Shown: positions 49,601-63,200 of the stretch, in pieces
Position numbering within the stretch: position 1 is the stretch's first letter
How the letters are laid out: every line of letters begins with the position of its first letter
NCBI GenBank assembly: GCA_018894105.1
Contig: CM032118.1
Coordinates: 33,646,690 to 33,710,689 of the forward strand
Source of the DNA: Jacaranda mimosifolia
Taxonomy: Eukaryota > Streptophyta > Magnoliopsida > Lamiales > Bignoniaceae
Direction: 5' to 3'
DNA length: 64,000 bases
Notes under the pieces: model-generated
What the model was told of the DNA's origin: nothing
What the model saw: the letters and a program-made list of their open reading frames with translations, nothing else
Database searches by the model: none
Program-made: the position numbers and the translations under genes

Positions 49601-52600
49601 ATATGTGTCTGTATGTGTTTATCAGTTTATCTATCCCTTTAAATTATTGGGGATACAAGTTAAAAAGTAAATACTCTCCCAACCAGAAATTGTTCAGAGT
49701 CCAGGGGGAAAAAATTGAAGTTCTATTCTTTTGAAAGAATCGTTGAAGATGAGCATCCAGGTATACCTGGGTCAGAATGGATTTTGGATTGGCATATTGC
49801 TAGCAGGTCATCTAGAGCAGATTCGAAGTGCAGCTTGAGAAGTTCATTGGCGAAATTAATTTCGTCCTCTATAGGAACATGCCACTTTGGTCCCACCACT
49901 GGCTTATCAAGTGAAAAATCTTTTGCATCGATCCAGTCCTCTAATGAAGTGGCAAAAGAATGACGCATAACACACCTGACAAGACGTGATATTTAGCCAC
50001 ACATCAGAAAGATGCATGGATGTTCATATGCATATGGATGCATGCATGTGCACATATTGCATAAAATGCGTGAACCAATTGTGTAGCAAATCAGTAAAAG
50101 AGTTGGGTGTACTTGTATTGATCAACAGGATAATAGTGAACAAGGCTTCCTAAAAGAGAACGGAGAACGTGATCACCAGCTCCATTAACCTGCAAATTGA
50201 GAGAAGCTTCAGTATCTTAAATCTTGAGCTCCAAGAATAGCTCAAAAATTCATCAAAGACTTGGGGTTGTCCTTTCCCAAAAGCATAATATCAAACATGC
50301 ACATACCTCAACAAGTTGTACTAATCAAACTAGCATGGCCACCTTATGCATTCAAGTAAATTTGTCAACCTCAATATGGATTCTATTGGTAATGTCCAAT
50401 AACTCATACCCATAGTTTTGCTCTACTCAGAAAATTGAAATTGACATAAGTTTCTGAGTTATACAATTAACAGGAAACTACTCATGCATTGTCATCAAAG
50501 GTATGCATATCGGTATCAACTGTTGCACCCTCAAGAAGATTCAATAGCATATGGAGACACACGCCAATGCCCAACCAAACACCAACCCTAAATGCACCAG
50601 CAATATTCTACATATGCTGTTGCATTAATCAACTTTAACTACAGGAATGATCTTTTCTCCTAAGAACTACTGTAACACTTACATCATGCATGTCATTTTA
50701 CATATGAAAACTTTAACTTATGTAATTTCTTTAGACACTCAGCTCTACAATACCCAAAAAGAGACATATACAAGAGTAGAGTTCAGTTGCGAGTTCAAAT
50801 GAGTATAGGACTAGCATTATCACAGGAAGATTCTGATAATGGAGAAATGCCAGCATTGTATAAGACTAGCATCCGAAAGGATCATACCAGATATGTACAC
50901 ACAACTACCTTTCAGGGATCCACCCAAATAATTACACACACATATGCGCGAGAACACTAGAATGGATAATCAAGTCAACTATAGCAGAAAGAAGACCTTC
51001 CAAGATGTCGAATCAAAGGCAGAAGCAATAACTTCTTTAAATTGCTCTCTGTAGTGCAGAAGTGCTGGGCCTCCATAACTTATTGCAACTGAGAGTACTT
51101 TCAACTGATACTCAATAGCACTTTCAAGAGCTGGAGATAGGGTGGACTTTTCCTAGAAAAAAACAACCAGAAATTCATACAATATCCTGGCAGAACTTAA
51201 ATATGTTAAGGCCATTTACACAAGGAGAACCTTTCTTGAGGATGAGGCATTAGAAGTTGCTCTACTTCCAAAACCAGTGGTGGGTGTTGCTTTCAAAGAG
51301 GAAATAACCGACTCCAAAATTGGTTTAATAAGCTGTGTGACTGCCTCTTGTGGGTTTGAATGAACACAAGCACAACAAAGCAGTCCGACCTCTGCAATTG
51401 CTCCAGGAAGAATATTTGTTGTGACAAACTTGGTAATTTTTTTGAGTGCCTGTTAAGATTATATACAAGTTCACAAAATATTCCAAGCCAAAATTACATG
51501 CATGGCAAATAAAATTACATGATCATCCATAAGCCGAATTACCTGCTTGTAGAGGGAATCTGAGAGCCTCCCAAGCAATATTTCCAGCATACAGAAGTAG
51601 TATGGACCATCCTCCACCAGGAAAGTCCCTGAAGTTGCTGGCGAATAAACACCCTCATTCCTGCAGCAATGTTGACTACTTATTCCCAGTTTCATAACCT
51701 AAGAGAAGCTAAGAAGCTAATATACATTGCTACGAAACTGTGTAAATGAACATGTGAATGTATGTATAAGACAGCAACAGGACAAATAAGGCAAAATTAC
51801 TGCTTACAGAACACTACTAGGTTCCAAGTGTTGAAGTAAAGAAAACAGTCGGCACAAGAACTCATCGAGCCATTCCGAGAAGTGAAATGATGGGATCAGT
51901 GATCCCTCATCTATATTATCATCCAAGGTAGACATCTGAAAATGGAAGACTATGAGCTAAATACTATATTATTATACATTATTAACCATATGTATTGTGT
52001 AAAGAGCCTCACACTAGAGAATAAAGAACCGATCAGCTGCATGGTTGCCAAGGTTTTGGGTGGATCATTGGCATCCATACCAAGTAATGCATTCGACAAA
52101 GAAATCATCAGTAGATCAGCATATGAATCAGATTCACTGACACTAGTTGAATCCACAGGCAAGGCTGATAAAGAGGTAAAAAGCAATGATCTTCCAGCAA
52201 ATGCTACAGATGTCACAGCAGTCTTCAACTGGTGGGTAGCTGTCATCTGATTATTACATCAAGTCAATTCTATGAACAAGGCGGTTGAAAAAAATAAAAC
52301 AAATGCAGCTTCTTTAGGTTAAACTATTGTCACCAATATAACTTGGTTTGACAAGAAAATTTGGTAGTTCTTGGCTAGGGAAAAAGCAAGTAAAAGCTCA
52401 GGGCACATTTGGTTTTATTTTCATTCTCATTTTTCATTTCCATCATTTTCAAAATTTGAAAAAGTAGTTGGTGAAAATAAGTTAAAAGTGAATTTATATT
52501 TGGATAGGTTGTCGGAAAAGTAATGATTATATAAAATTTAGTAGTGTGTAAGTAGAGAGAAATAGTAATAATAATATAAAAAGAAAAGATATATAAGTTA

Positions 52601-55600
52601 TTGGGAAATGTATTTTGAAAATGACAATGAAAATGATGTTGAGTGAACATATGTTAAAAAATTATGTACTTTTATTTCAAATAGTAAAAAATGTGTAAAG
52701 GAGGTCTGAAAATGAAACCAAATGGGCCCTCAAAATTTCTTGAAAAAATTTCCCCAAGGAACTTACAGTTTCCAAAGCCATGTGGAACCTAGACGCCAAA
52801 AATGGGAGAACTAAAGATGGCTCCACATATGACAAAATAGAAGTTGCAGTGGCAACTGTTTCAGAGAGTTGATCATTTTTGCTATATTGGCCCCGGTCAA
52901 TTAACTTCAGTACAGTATTAACAAAAGAAATTCTGTCAGACTGTGCCATGAATAGTTCAGATTGCTCACTGACACCTTTGTTCCTGAAACACAGTCTGTG
53001 TCAGAAAATATGTCAACAGATTAAGGTTTTATTCCATCATTTGAGAAGATCTCTTACAGTTGCTCATGTTGCAAGCGTTTCTGGAAGATATTCACCAAGT
53101 GGAACAAAAACCGCTCCAATGAGTAAGTCCAGCGGCCACCATTCGAAGGATGGTAATATCTAGAATAAGAAAAAACCCATTGGAAATAACATGTTTGTCA
53201 TTTTGAAAAGCAAGAGTTTATAACAAAGGAAATGGTGCACAAAAAATTCTGAAAAACAAACTGCTCTAAGAGGTTGGCCAATTTCTCAAACTGCTTTTGT
53301 GCAGAGCCACCAGGTTTCAACAGATACACCTGCATTGGCAATGAGATGAAATGCAACCACAATGTGAGTATAGTCCACAAGACTTTTGGTGGATCAACTA
53401 CTTTGCAGTAAATGCAAATCTTACTATTGATTTAGCAATGGCTTTTGATGGAGTGACAGTCCGATTTGCGAACAAAAATCTCGTGTTTCTCGGAACATCT
53501 ATAGAGAAAGGATATGACCCACTCCCATTAGCCACAGGAACCTGTAAATATATCAACATAGTCACTCAGTTCGTAACAGAAGTTCCGGGAATATAAAAGC
53601 CATATCTTTGTAATCTTCACAACAACACAATTACACAAATCCAACTTCTGATAGTTTGTTGTCTAGTAAGTTAACTGCCACATAAACCATGATCAATTTT
53701 TTAAAACAAGAGGAGATAGCAGACAAAACTGTTTTACACAAATTAATATTGTTCCTCAAAGAATCAGATAATCGTAGTCAAAGACAAAGCAGAGCATGGA
53801 TCAAATATCTCCTTGGATGAACATAGCATCATATGTAAAACCAAGAAGCAAAACAAAACTTGGAACTTGGAAAGCTCCTTGCTAACACCATGCTCAGAAT
53901 TATTCATTACCAATTGGAATTCTTTATTTTTTATGAAAGGATAAACCAATGAATTAATCCAAGGATTAGCTCACAGCACAGCAGCCTCATTTCATGGGCT
54001 CGTTTGTATAATGAATCTTCCACCAAATCCTCCATTAAGATTAAAAACACAGTAACCTGTAGACTGTTCAGTGGTGGTGCAATTTTTCAGCTTAGAATGG
54101 CAAGAAAGGTGATGGATTAGATTATAGAAATCTAATCAACAGTTACACCACTTTAGGAAACACAACTTACCTCAAACATATTCAAGTAAATATTGAACAG
54201 ATCTGGCAAGAAAACCTCCCACTCAATGAAGCTGTAGCTCTTTATGACACGAGCAGTTACAGAGGCCCATTGACTGTTCCAAAACTGGCAATTTGGTATT
54301 GAACCCCAATGATCTAAGCATGTCTTAACCCATTCACTGCAATGGAAGTAAAAGAATCCAATATACTGATCAAATCATGCCTAAGTTATCAAATAAAGAA
54401 GTTACAGAAAACACTGGAATTACTTACTATTGAAAGAAATCCTGATTTTCAGAGTTCGTAGGGAGGAAAAGTCGCAGAAATCCAGCACCTTCAAAAGAAG
54501 CATTATGCCATGGATTTTCCATTAGAGATCTGAAAATTGAGATGTCTATTAAACAAATGTCTGAGATACAGCCAATAAATACATACAAAGAATATAATTG
54601 ATTTGCAAAAGCTGGAAATGCGCACTCCTCTTGAGGAAATCACACCATACATTAAATCATAATGTTGCAAAGATTAGTTGATTGGTAATAGCAGGGAATA
54701 GAAATTGCTCGATGAAATTACAACATGGCAACAAATGAGAAACTGCATGCATATGTAAAAGTTGGCATAAGAAAATGGTAACAACAATCAAAACAAAAGT
54801 TACCAATAAAGATACAATACCTATATTTTACAGGCAGAAAAAAAAATTACAGATCATCCATAACTAGTTCATCTACAGTCCAATTCAAAGAACAAAAGAT
54901 AGATGATATAAAAGCAACCAAAGTAGTCCCCAATTGTGCTTGCAGTGAGCATGAAAAATTTCAAAATTAACTTGCTTAATGCTTATGTTTCTTTAGAGAG
55001 TTTTCATGCTATGGTGCACAAGTTAGTACCATACTACAAATGGGAATCATATTTCCAAATAAAGAATTCATGGAGATACACTAGAAATATCACAAAATTT
55101 CTAGTAGAGGATGACCCTGCATCTAGGCAAAACAAGAACTAAGCCCAATCTGCTGATCCAATGTCTGCTTTCCATCAAAAAATGACAAGAAAGTGCTGTT
55201 GCTTATCCTCTTCTCAATAAGGGGCATAAAATAGAAGTGTCATATTGGAAGTCGCTCTAACACACATTAGTTTCTGATGATGATGTGAATAAGCTCATTA
55301 TAATCACCCCAAATGTTAACTAAAAAGGATAGTCCCAGAATTGAGAATAGTGAATACAAGCCAATGTTGGGATTTGGAAAGTATGTCTTTTTCACCAATT
55401 CAAGCACCAAAAACAAATTCCATTATAAGAAAGAAAACAGCTAGCAAAAATCCTTGGTATATGTCTGTGGGAGAGAGGAGAGAGAGACAGCAAGGATAGA
55501 AGTACAATATGTATGACATGCAGAACAACGACAACATAGTTATTTTCTTTCTGCCTCATGTTCTTTATGTCTCTCAGAAAGTCCTTGTGCTCATAAAACT

Positions 55601-58600
55601 AGTTTATCTCCTAAACAAGCACTCAGCTCCCTCAAGATTTCATTACCACATAGCTTACTTTTTAGATGAAAGCCAACATGCTTTTGTTCTGCCCAAAAAA
55701 GTATTTTCTTATCCTCTGATTCCGAATGAACATCAGGTCCCACTAAATTTTGTTAACCACGTAACCTCCAATGCGCCGCAAATAACCCAGTGGTGGAGCT
55801 AGAAACGACACTGAGGAGAGAGGAGGGAAGGGCCTAAAATCATACGGTAAAAACTGCTTCACAGCCTAGTTTCTCCTAAGAACTTCGTGAAGTTTTCAGA
55901 CTCCTGCCTTCCTTCTCCACTCAGCCTTTCACTTATGAGCTCCAAATTGCCTTTCATCATCCCAAATTACTCTGCCAGAAATAATGTTACAGGCAGGGGC
56001 TGTTGTTAAGAAATCTAGACTACTTTCATTACCTTTTTGAGACCTTGTACCACAATAAGGAACTGAAAGGCGTGGTGAATTTTCAATTTTTCGTTATTGG
56101 TGAAAATCAGTATATGCGTAAATCTTCTGGGAAATTGCTCCCTTACATTTTAATTATCAAAATTAGCAAACAAGTTTGGCATTCTCCATTTACTTCTGAT
56201 CTCAGTAAATTTCATCCAGGAAAAGAATAGCATTTGACATGAAGTCATGAACAATCGTACTAAGTAGAAATTTCATTAGAAAACTGAGAGAAAGCAACCT
56301 GAATTCAGACCATATCTCAAAGGCAGAACCCGGAGGAAAGAATCTCCGGCAAGATCGAACAAGAGAAGTAACTGTTTCAAAATGCCGTTGTCTCAATCTC
56401 CACCCTTCAGGACCAGTATTCCTGGATCAGAAATTGAAATCTAACTTATATTCATACTCTTCACCAAACGCAGGAAAAGAATTGCAAGAAATGCCAAAGA
56501 ACACTAGATTGGAACAACATCTCAAAGGCAAATTAAATTAATATGGACTGCGCTCTCAGAATTTCCCCACTTTTAAACATACGAAATCCGTTTCTTGTGG
56601 AGGTCTCTGTTGTTGAAGCTCTAGCACCTTATCCAATGCTTGACCTCTAGAGCAAAGGTTTGCCGCATGGATAAAAATATAGACATTTAATAGACCCAGC
56701 ACCTGGGTTGCCCAGTTTTCCAGCACCATACCCAAAGTCCACGCAATGAGGCAAAACCAATTTGTGCTGGAACGTGTGTAAGGAAACTAAATGAACCTCT
56801 TAACTTAATGTTAAGCTCCAAACTACATGTAGCCTAGCCCACTATGTGACATGTATCTTTAGTTCAGTTAAAAGTTGTGTTCACAGAATTATTTACAACA
56901 TACAGAACAAAGTATAATGTGGAACGAAAAACAAAGTCGAAGCTATGGAGCTCACCTCGTAAAATGTGTATGAATCAAAATATCATATAGTGGCCTCCAC
57001 TGAACTTTTAAGGACAGCTTTTTCCTGTATTTATTCAATAATTTCACCAGAATATTTCCCCATCTAACCTAATTTAAACAAATCAAACCAAAAACAACTT
57101 AGAGCAAATGATGAATAGGTGACTTCATCAGTAGTAGGTTAAACAGAATAATCACCTGAGCATATAACTTGTCCTCTGATACTTGAAACAGTTCTAATCC
57201 AACTTTTACAATGTCAGAGACATCTTCAACTGATACGTCACTTTTTGCCTTCACAAAACTGCTCAATCAATGATGACAATAAACCTTTATCAATTAAAGA
57301 ATCACGCATGCCCACTACTGGTCAGCAATGACATTTAATTGATATGGACTCACTGAAATGAAAAAGCGCCAACACCCATAATAAAATATGAAAGTACTGT
57401 TTCATACTAGGTCTAAACCACTTGGAGAATTTTTTAACTTTCTCAATGAGCAAGATAAAATCCACTTTTTTTTCCATCACACTGCTGACAGAAAGCAGTC
57501 GTATGTTTTATCTCAAGGAAAAACAATATGCACACAGTCAGAGACCACTACAATACAGGCATTCAAAACTTAGAATATAAACTAAACAAATCTTTGATAC
57601 TTGTGGATGAGTAAACAAAGGTGCAAGTCACCCACACGCTTGTCCTTTATCGCATTATACATGAAAAATACAAATAGGTATAACTGGAGAAAAAGAAAAG
57701 GTAATTCGACAAAATTAGAAACTTAAGATCCATTTATTAAACAAAATCAATTAAAAATCACTGAAACTAACTGCAAGCATCTTCAAAAGATGCATATGAC
57801 AACTTTTTCTTTTAGCAATCATAGCACTCAGTCCTTAACTGGTGCATCAAAAAGAGAAGGAATGTGTTAGAATCTCCAGCAGTGTCTCGTATTTTGGAAT
57901 TGAATGCTGATCTGAAGAAGTTTGAGTTTTGCACAGTTTCAATATCAGTAAAATGAGCATTAATCAGCAGATGGCCCGAGAAACAGCCAATTAATGCAAG
58001 AAAAGCATGCCCCAGTTCAAACATGGCTCATTAGTCACAGTAGAATGGCTTCCCCCGGTGTTCATAATGATATTATATTATTACAAACAATATAATTATT
58101 GTACTGAAGGGGAGTTTATGAAGAGATCAGTGACAGATTATGAAAAATCTACCGTTCTTCCTGGTTTCATCTTCTTCCTTGTAGATGTCATTTAATTGAG
58201 CAAAGACAAATAGATGTGTGAGTTAGTGTTTTTTTTTTTTTTTTGTCCTTTCCCTTTCTCCTTCCTCCCCTGTGTCCTCTACATTCGACCTAACAAAGTC
58301 AAAAGCCCATCCAACTCTCCTTAACCATGTATTGGTTGTTATATTAAAACAAAATGGAAGATCGTACCCCATAGAATGTTAAAATCTCTTACTCCTATTT
58401 CATCAATCCCCAGTTATCAACTATGAGATCAAATAATAAAGAAACTGACTTTCCGCCTACTCTACTCTGTATGTACCATTCCCCTTCCCCGCCTAACCAT
58501 CATTTCCCACTTTCTAACCATGATTCAGCAGCCATAAGCACCCACAAACTCAGCCAATGCCCTCCAGCACACTTGGCTGACAGCATTCACCATCCAACTG

Positions 58601-59769
58601 AAATCAAAGACCTCTCACAAAATTGCTGAGAAAATCCAAATAATCAATGAAACAGAAAATGATATCATATGAACTCATGAGATAAATGATTAATCAACCT
58701 GAAAATGAAAAAGGAAGTATAGATTCCATATTCTTGCAAATATCTAGAAAGAGGACAAATAACATTTAAAATATCAGAGCAAGAACCTTAGCCCCACACC
58801 CTCCACCATCTCCAACAGAACTCAAAGGCCCCTAACAAGACATTGCAAATTGATTCATGTAAATCTTGTTTTGTTATGATTTTGAGCAGTGTAGGCATCA
58901 ACAAAGGTAAATTCAGAGAACATATATTGGGAAGATTGACCTTTTATAGCTTTTCTTCTTTTTTTTATCCAATCCACTGCTATTCACCTCCAGACCTAAC
59001 ATCTTGACTTCATGCTATCATCACACTATAGGATTTCACTAATTACTTAACATGAATTTTGAAAGCAGACAACAATTTCTCAAGTTCACAACTTCACATG
59101 TGTTGCATTTGAAAAGTTAAGTTTCAGCTCTTGGTTGAATCTTGAAAATGTTGTAGGTGTCAAGTTTGCGAGTAATGGATATGGTGACCTGGGGTCCTGC
59201 TATGGTTTAAGGACTAATGTCTCACTTGTCCCTCTTTTTTGCAACCACAATTGGATTAGAACGACCATCCACTAACCCTATACGTTAACTCGTTCTACTT
59301 CAAATATTCTTATCCATTCTAGTTAGTATAGAAAATTAACTGAGTCAATATACAAAGTAAAAACAACTTCACAATTTCTTTTGGGAAAAATAAAAGAAAG
59401 AAAAAAGGAAGTGAGGTAGACAAAGGAAGTGAAGAAAAAGAAATGAAGAACTGATTCTACAAAATTCAAGTAAAATTGATTACTTAGCGGAACTCTGTGC
59501 TCAAAACGTCGAATATAAAAACAAATTAACTACAAACTTAATTCAGTGCTCGATCATAAAACAAAAGAGAGAAACATAATCAAAGACTGAGGAGTGGAAA
59601 GACTTAACAGATCAATTACGGAGACCCATTTAAGAGTAGAGTAAACGGATTCAGGATCGTCTGGATTGTAAGACTCCTTAACGGACTTAACGACTGCCGC
59701 GAAGGCCTCCTTCTCTCGCTTCGTCTCCTCCGCCACGGGCGGCGGCAACCATGCGTTATACAGATGCAT
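40670..59769 (-). CDS. PA200: Proteasome activator subunit 4 (PA200/Blm10), 35 exons
   Basis: A 1815-residue protein. PA200 is a nuclear HEAT-repeat cap that opens the 20S proteasome and is linked to DNA repair and histone turnover. Exons (5' to 3'): 59769-59609, 57258-57156, 57068-56956, 56421-56299, 54529-54428, 54336-54171, 53541-53425, 53329-53262, 53159-53058, 52983-52767, 52246-52013, 51935-51808, 51660-51543, 51449-51231, 51152-50997, 50189-50113, 49975-49767, 49369-49153, 49061-48982, 48902-48785, 48703-48533, 48039-47871, 47780-47737, 47643-47601, 47467-47322, 47091-46997, 46829-45928, 45258-44980, 44890-44795, 43928-43750, 43297-43216, 43040-42916, 42004-41912, 40968-40815, 40711-40670. 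All join in one frame. The start MHLYNAWLPPPVAEE and the words SWPRTPSWIS, HWRYNLMANRVLLLL and VREHAAAVLAGLM fit plant PA200. The protein ends SSSYFA, an HbYX-like tail with Phe at the Tyr position. The intron after exon 31 uses a GC donor. Confidence 0.95.
42848..42883. repeat. (GAA)n microsatellite in a PA200 intron
   Basis: About eleven AAG/GAA repeats lie in the intron between exons 32 and 33, about 35 bp beyond the exon 32 donor. Confidence 0.9.
52401..52729. mobile_element. Tourist/Harbinger-like MITE in a PA200 intron
   Basis: A 329-bp element with inverted ends GGGCACATTTGGTTTTATTT and, on the other strand, GGGCCCATTTGGTTTCATTT. It is flanked by the 3-bp repeat TCA on both sides (52398-52400 and 52730-52732). 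The 3-bp duplication suggests PIF/Harbinger, though that family prefers TAA/TTA. It fills most of the 520-bp intron between exons 10 and 11 and ends 37 bp from the exon 10 donor. Confidence 0.8.
54530..56298. other. Large PA200 intron 4
   Basis: A 1.77-kb intron. Plus-strand frames at 55509-55802 and 56003-56230 have no domain and poor codon texture. No transposon ends were recognised. Confidence 0.6.
57259..59608. other. Large PA200 intron 1
   Basis: A 2.35-kb first intron containing pyrimidine-rich stretches (58230-58270, 58450-58520). I found no coding sequence or RNA gene in it. First introns of this size in broadly expressed plant genes sometimes enhance expression; that is inference. 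Confidence 0.6.
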
Positions 59770-60350
59770 TCAGTACAGAATTTGATTACAGAGAAGAGAA
59801 AAGAAGAGGAAAATAAAGAAAAACCCCGTGTTGGGTGTGTGTCTGAAAGAGAGAATGGAAATTTGTCAATATTTGGAAATCAGGGTGTGAGATTATATCT
59901 ATGTGTATATATGTATCTGCATATATATGTGTGCGTAATTAGTCTTCAGTTATACTTTCTTTTTGGACAAGAAAAGGTGAGAGAAAACACAAACCAGCTA
60001 GATTGACAGCGGGTGAGGTTAAGAATGGCAAGTAAATACGGCAACAAATTTGGTTGACTTTTAAGTTGTGGTGACTGCGCTTTGGTTACCGGTTAGGAAA
60101 TCGTCGGGGAAGATCGTGTTTGTGACGTGACTGCTGATGTGTTAAAAAACGTATTTGATATTTCGCCACATAATTTCATATGATCTGTAAAACACCCTTA
60201 CAGATATTTTGTATCACTTTACTACTTTATTATATAAAATGGAATGCGCGTGTCTACTGTGGGCTGACGCATATGGAGATATTCTAAATTGCCCTTTTAG
60301 CTGACCAAAATTAAAACGATGTCGTTTTGCCTTGCCAAAGTACTTTGCTC
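59770..60350. promoter_or_regulatory. PA200 5' leader and promoter region
   Basis: Upstream of the minus-strand start codon. It contains AG-rich leader-like sequence (59786-59830) and TATATATG repeats at about 59905-59930, about 140-160 bp from the start. No gene diverges from it within the window. Confidence 0.45.
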
Positions 60351-60646
60351 TAGGGGTGTTTAAATTCAATTTAAAAAAAATTAATAAATCGATCCAAAAA
60401 ATCGAAAATCAATCAAAATCAAAATTTTAGATTGAATTGGATTTATTTTTTAAAAATCAATCGGATTAGATTGATTTTCGATTTTAATCTCAAAAATTGA
60501 TCTAATTCAAACTGAACCGAAATTTATATACTAATAATATATCTTAATTGTAAAATATACAATTAAATTAAAATAAAATAAACTTAGGATTGTTTCACTT
60601 TCAAAAATTAAATACATAGGAATAATTATTGTAGCTTATAATGATA
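60351..60646. mobile_element. hAT-type left end (TAGGGGTGTTTAAATTC)
   Basis: It begins TAGGGGTGTTTAAATTCAAT and has the same kind of AATCGAAAATCAATC subterminal words as the element at 12742-13633, but more AT-rich. The matching right end is not seen. The sequence is interrupted by a Helitron at 60647. Confidence 0.6.
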
Positions 60647-62856
60647 CTAACATTATCTCCGTGCTATGCACGGATTCTTTAAAATTACTATACATTAATA
60701 TAATGATTGAATTATAAATATAATTAAAATAATAATATAAAAATAAAAATATTGCAAAAATATCAAGTAATTAGTAAAATTAAATTTTAAATTTTAAATT
60801 TAGTATTCAAAAGTTTGCAACATATAAAGACATCTCATATACATTATGCCATAAAAAATAAATTTCAAAATTATTCAGCAAGAAGTTAAAAAAATTTAAA
60901 ACATCCAAAATTAAAAATCTATGAACATGATTATGTACTTTATTAAAAAAAAATTATGCGATGCAGATAGTTGTATTAAAAAATAAAAATATATGAGAAT
61001 GATATAGAAAAAAAATTGATGGCTTGAAATTTGTTTGAAAAAATTTAAAATTATAATACTTTAAGATTATCTTAGACTTAAAAGAAGATGAGTATATTAA
61101 ATTAAAACTTAAAATGTAACGAATTAGATAATATATTAGTTGCCAAGGATTAGAAAAATCTTATTTAATTTTAGTTTTTGATTAAAATTAAAATCAATTT
61201 AGTCAAGAGAAAACTATGATAGTAAAGATTAAAAAAATTAAAAAATTAAAATAAATATATAAAATAATTACAAAGTTAAGATCGATATTGGTATATAAGT
61301 TCATAGAAATATTTTAATTTGACTTATAGCTTAGTTATCGAATAATTAAGTGAAGAAAAAAGTTAGATATTTGTAATGCATGCAAAGCTAAAATCATAGT
61401 AAATTGATAAAGTAATTATCAGCTCAAAATTAATTTTAAATAAGAATTAGAGATAGGATATGAGGATGAAATTAGAATGTAAAATAAAATATAAAAAATA
61501 AATTATTATGTTTATTCTCAAATTTTTTGCATGAATGTAATTGGATCTTCATATTATATTTCACAAATAGTAGAAAAAAGTGAATAACAAAAAAAGTTAA
61601 CCTTTCAAACAATCAAAATTTAAAGAAAAATAAAAAAAATAAAATTATATATATATTGATAGACTAATAATGTCTAGAGATATAAACTTAAAAAATTAAT
61701 AGGTGTATTTTCTATTGAAATAACCATCTCATTTTTTTTTTTAAATATATCAAAAATGATCTAAGAATTATATTGATGTAGTATATAAAATTTTTAAAAA
61801 CCATTCGAATTATACATATTTATACATACATAATTACAAACATATGAATATAAAATTAAATTAAATGACATACTTCTAAAATTATAAATATTAAAAAAGT
61901 GAAATAAATTTTAAAAATATTAAAATAGAAAGATAGATCTCATCCTATAAAACTATAAACTTAGATGAGCAAAAAAAAAAAAAGGCAAATTGAAAAATAA
62001 ACAAAGTTTAACAATAAATGAATAACTTAATTCAAAAAATGAGTAAAAGGATGCTAAATGTATAATAATTTAAGTAAATAAAAATTAAATGACAAAATTT
62101 ACCAATAATTAAGGAGAAAAATGTAACTAATAAAAATAAAGTTAAATTAAAAATATTAAGCACAGTTAATAAATCTCATAAACTAAGTAGTAAACAAAAA
62201 AGATATAGAAATTTACAAATTTAATAATAATAAAAGCTAAATGATAGATTTTATTTAGGTTGAAAAGAAAATTATAGCATTAAAATCTAAAAAATATCTT
62301 CCATCATGAAGTATACCTAAAATAAACAAAAAAAAAGGAAAACAAAATAAAAAGGTGAACAATAAAATCAAATAAATAATAAACACTTTGAATAATGAAT
62401 TAAAGATGCACACAAAGAGATAGAATAAAAAAAATGCTAGAAAATAAAGAGGACACAAAGAATAGAGTGAAAAAAATGCTAGAACCTGAGAATATTAATA
62501 AAATGACTTTTAAAAGACTTAATATATAGTAATATAGATATAAATTAGTTATTAAAAATAAGAGAAAATCATGAAAGACTTATCAAACTATAGAATTCAA
62601 ATGATCAAGAAATCTTTCATATATTGAAAGTAGAAATGGAAAAAAAAAATTATAGATAAAATACAATTATTTTTTGAGATTAGAGATAAATAAAGAATAT
62701 TGTTCTAATCAAGAAAGGAATAAATAATATCAAATTTAATAACTAAAAATCAATTTTTAAATTTAATTAAAAACTCAAAATTTTAAGAATTTAAAATTTG
62801 GTCAAAGTTGCACAATTATGGGTTCCACACTATTGTGTTATATATAATAGTATAGA
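60647..62856 (-). mobile_element. Helitron (non-autonomous), minus strand
   Basis: On the minus strand it starts TCTATACTATTATATATAAC at 62856, preceded by A. It ends with the hairpin CCGTGCATAGCACGG (about 60672-60658), then AGATAATGTTAG at 60647, followed by T. A TC start, a hairpin about 10 bp from the end and insertion between A and T are Helitron features; the end is TTAG instead of the usual CTRR. No Rep/helicase gene is present. Confidence 0.7.
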
Positions 62857-63200
62857 TATGCATAGAAAAGTTTTAACAAATCTAAATATCTATAATATTA
62901 TCTCATCAATGATATGAAGAAGATAATATTAATTTCGATTCATTAATTGAAAACTCAAAAAGAAAATCCTTTATCTAATGAAGATTCTCTTTTCAAATAT
63001 AATTCATCCATATCAGTTAGAGATATATAAGAATAAATATCTTTAAAAACAAAATAAATAATATCAAATTTAATAACCAACAATTAATGAAAATTTTTGA
63101 ATTTAATTAAAAAACTCAAAATTCTAAAAAATTGCCACTTGGCCAAAATTACAATCAAAATTGCATAATTATAGGTCTCACATCATTGTGCTATATATAA
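62857..63200 (-). mobile_element. Helitron 5'-end fragment
   Basis: 63010-63200 repeats the 5' end region of the neighbouring Helitron (62690-62856): ATATATAGCACAATGATGTG corresponds to ATATATAACACAATAGTGTG, and both continue into the same AATATCAAATTTAATAAC block. The outermost bases are cut off by the next Helitron at 63201. The part 62857-63010 is less clear and may be host sequence. Confidence 0.5.

Noticed and set aside
54420..54440. Possible stop codon in PA200 after DFFQ
   Set aside because: The TAG/TAA lies at the splice donor; joining CAATA to the next exon gives QYEWVK, matching the family and keeping the frame.
55509..56230. Plus-strand gene inside PA200 intron 4
   Set aside because: Frames of 75-97 residues without domains, introns or supporting context.
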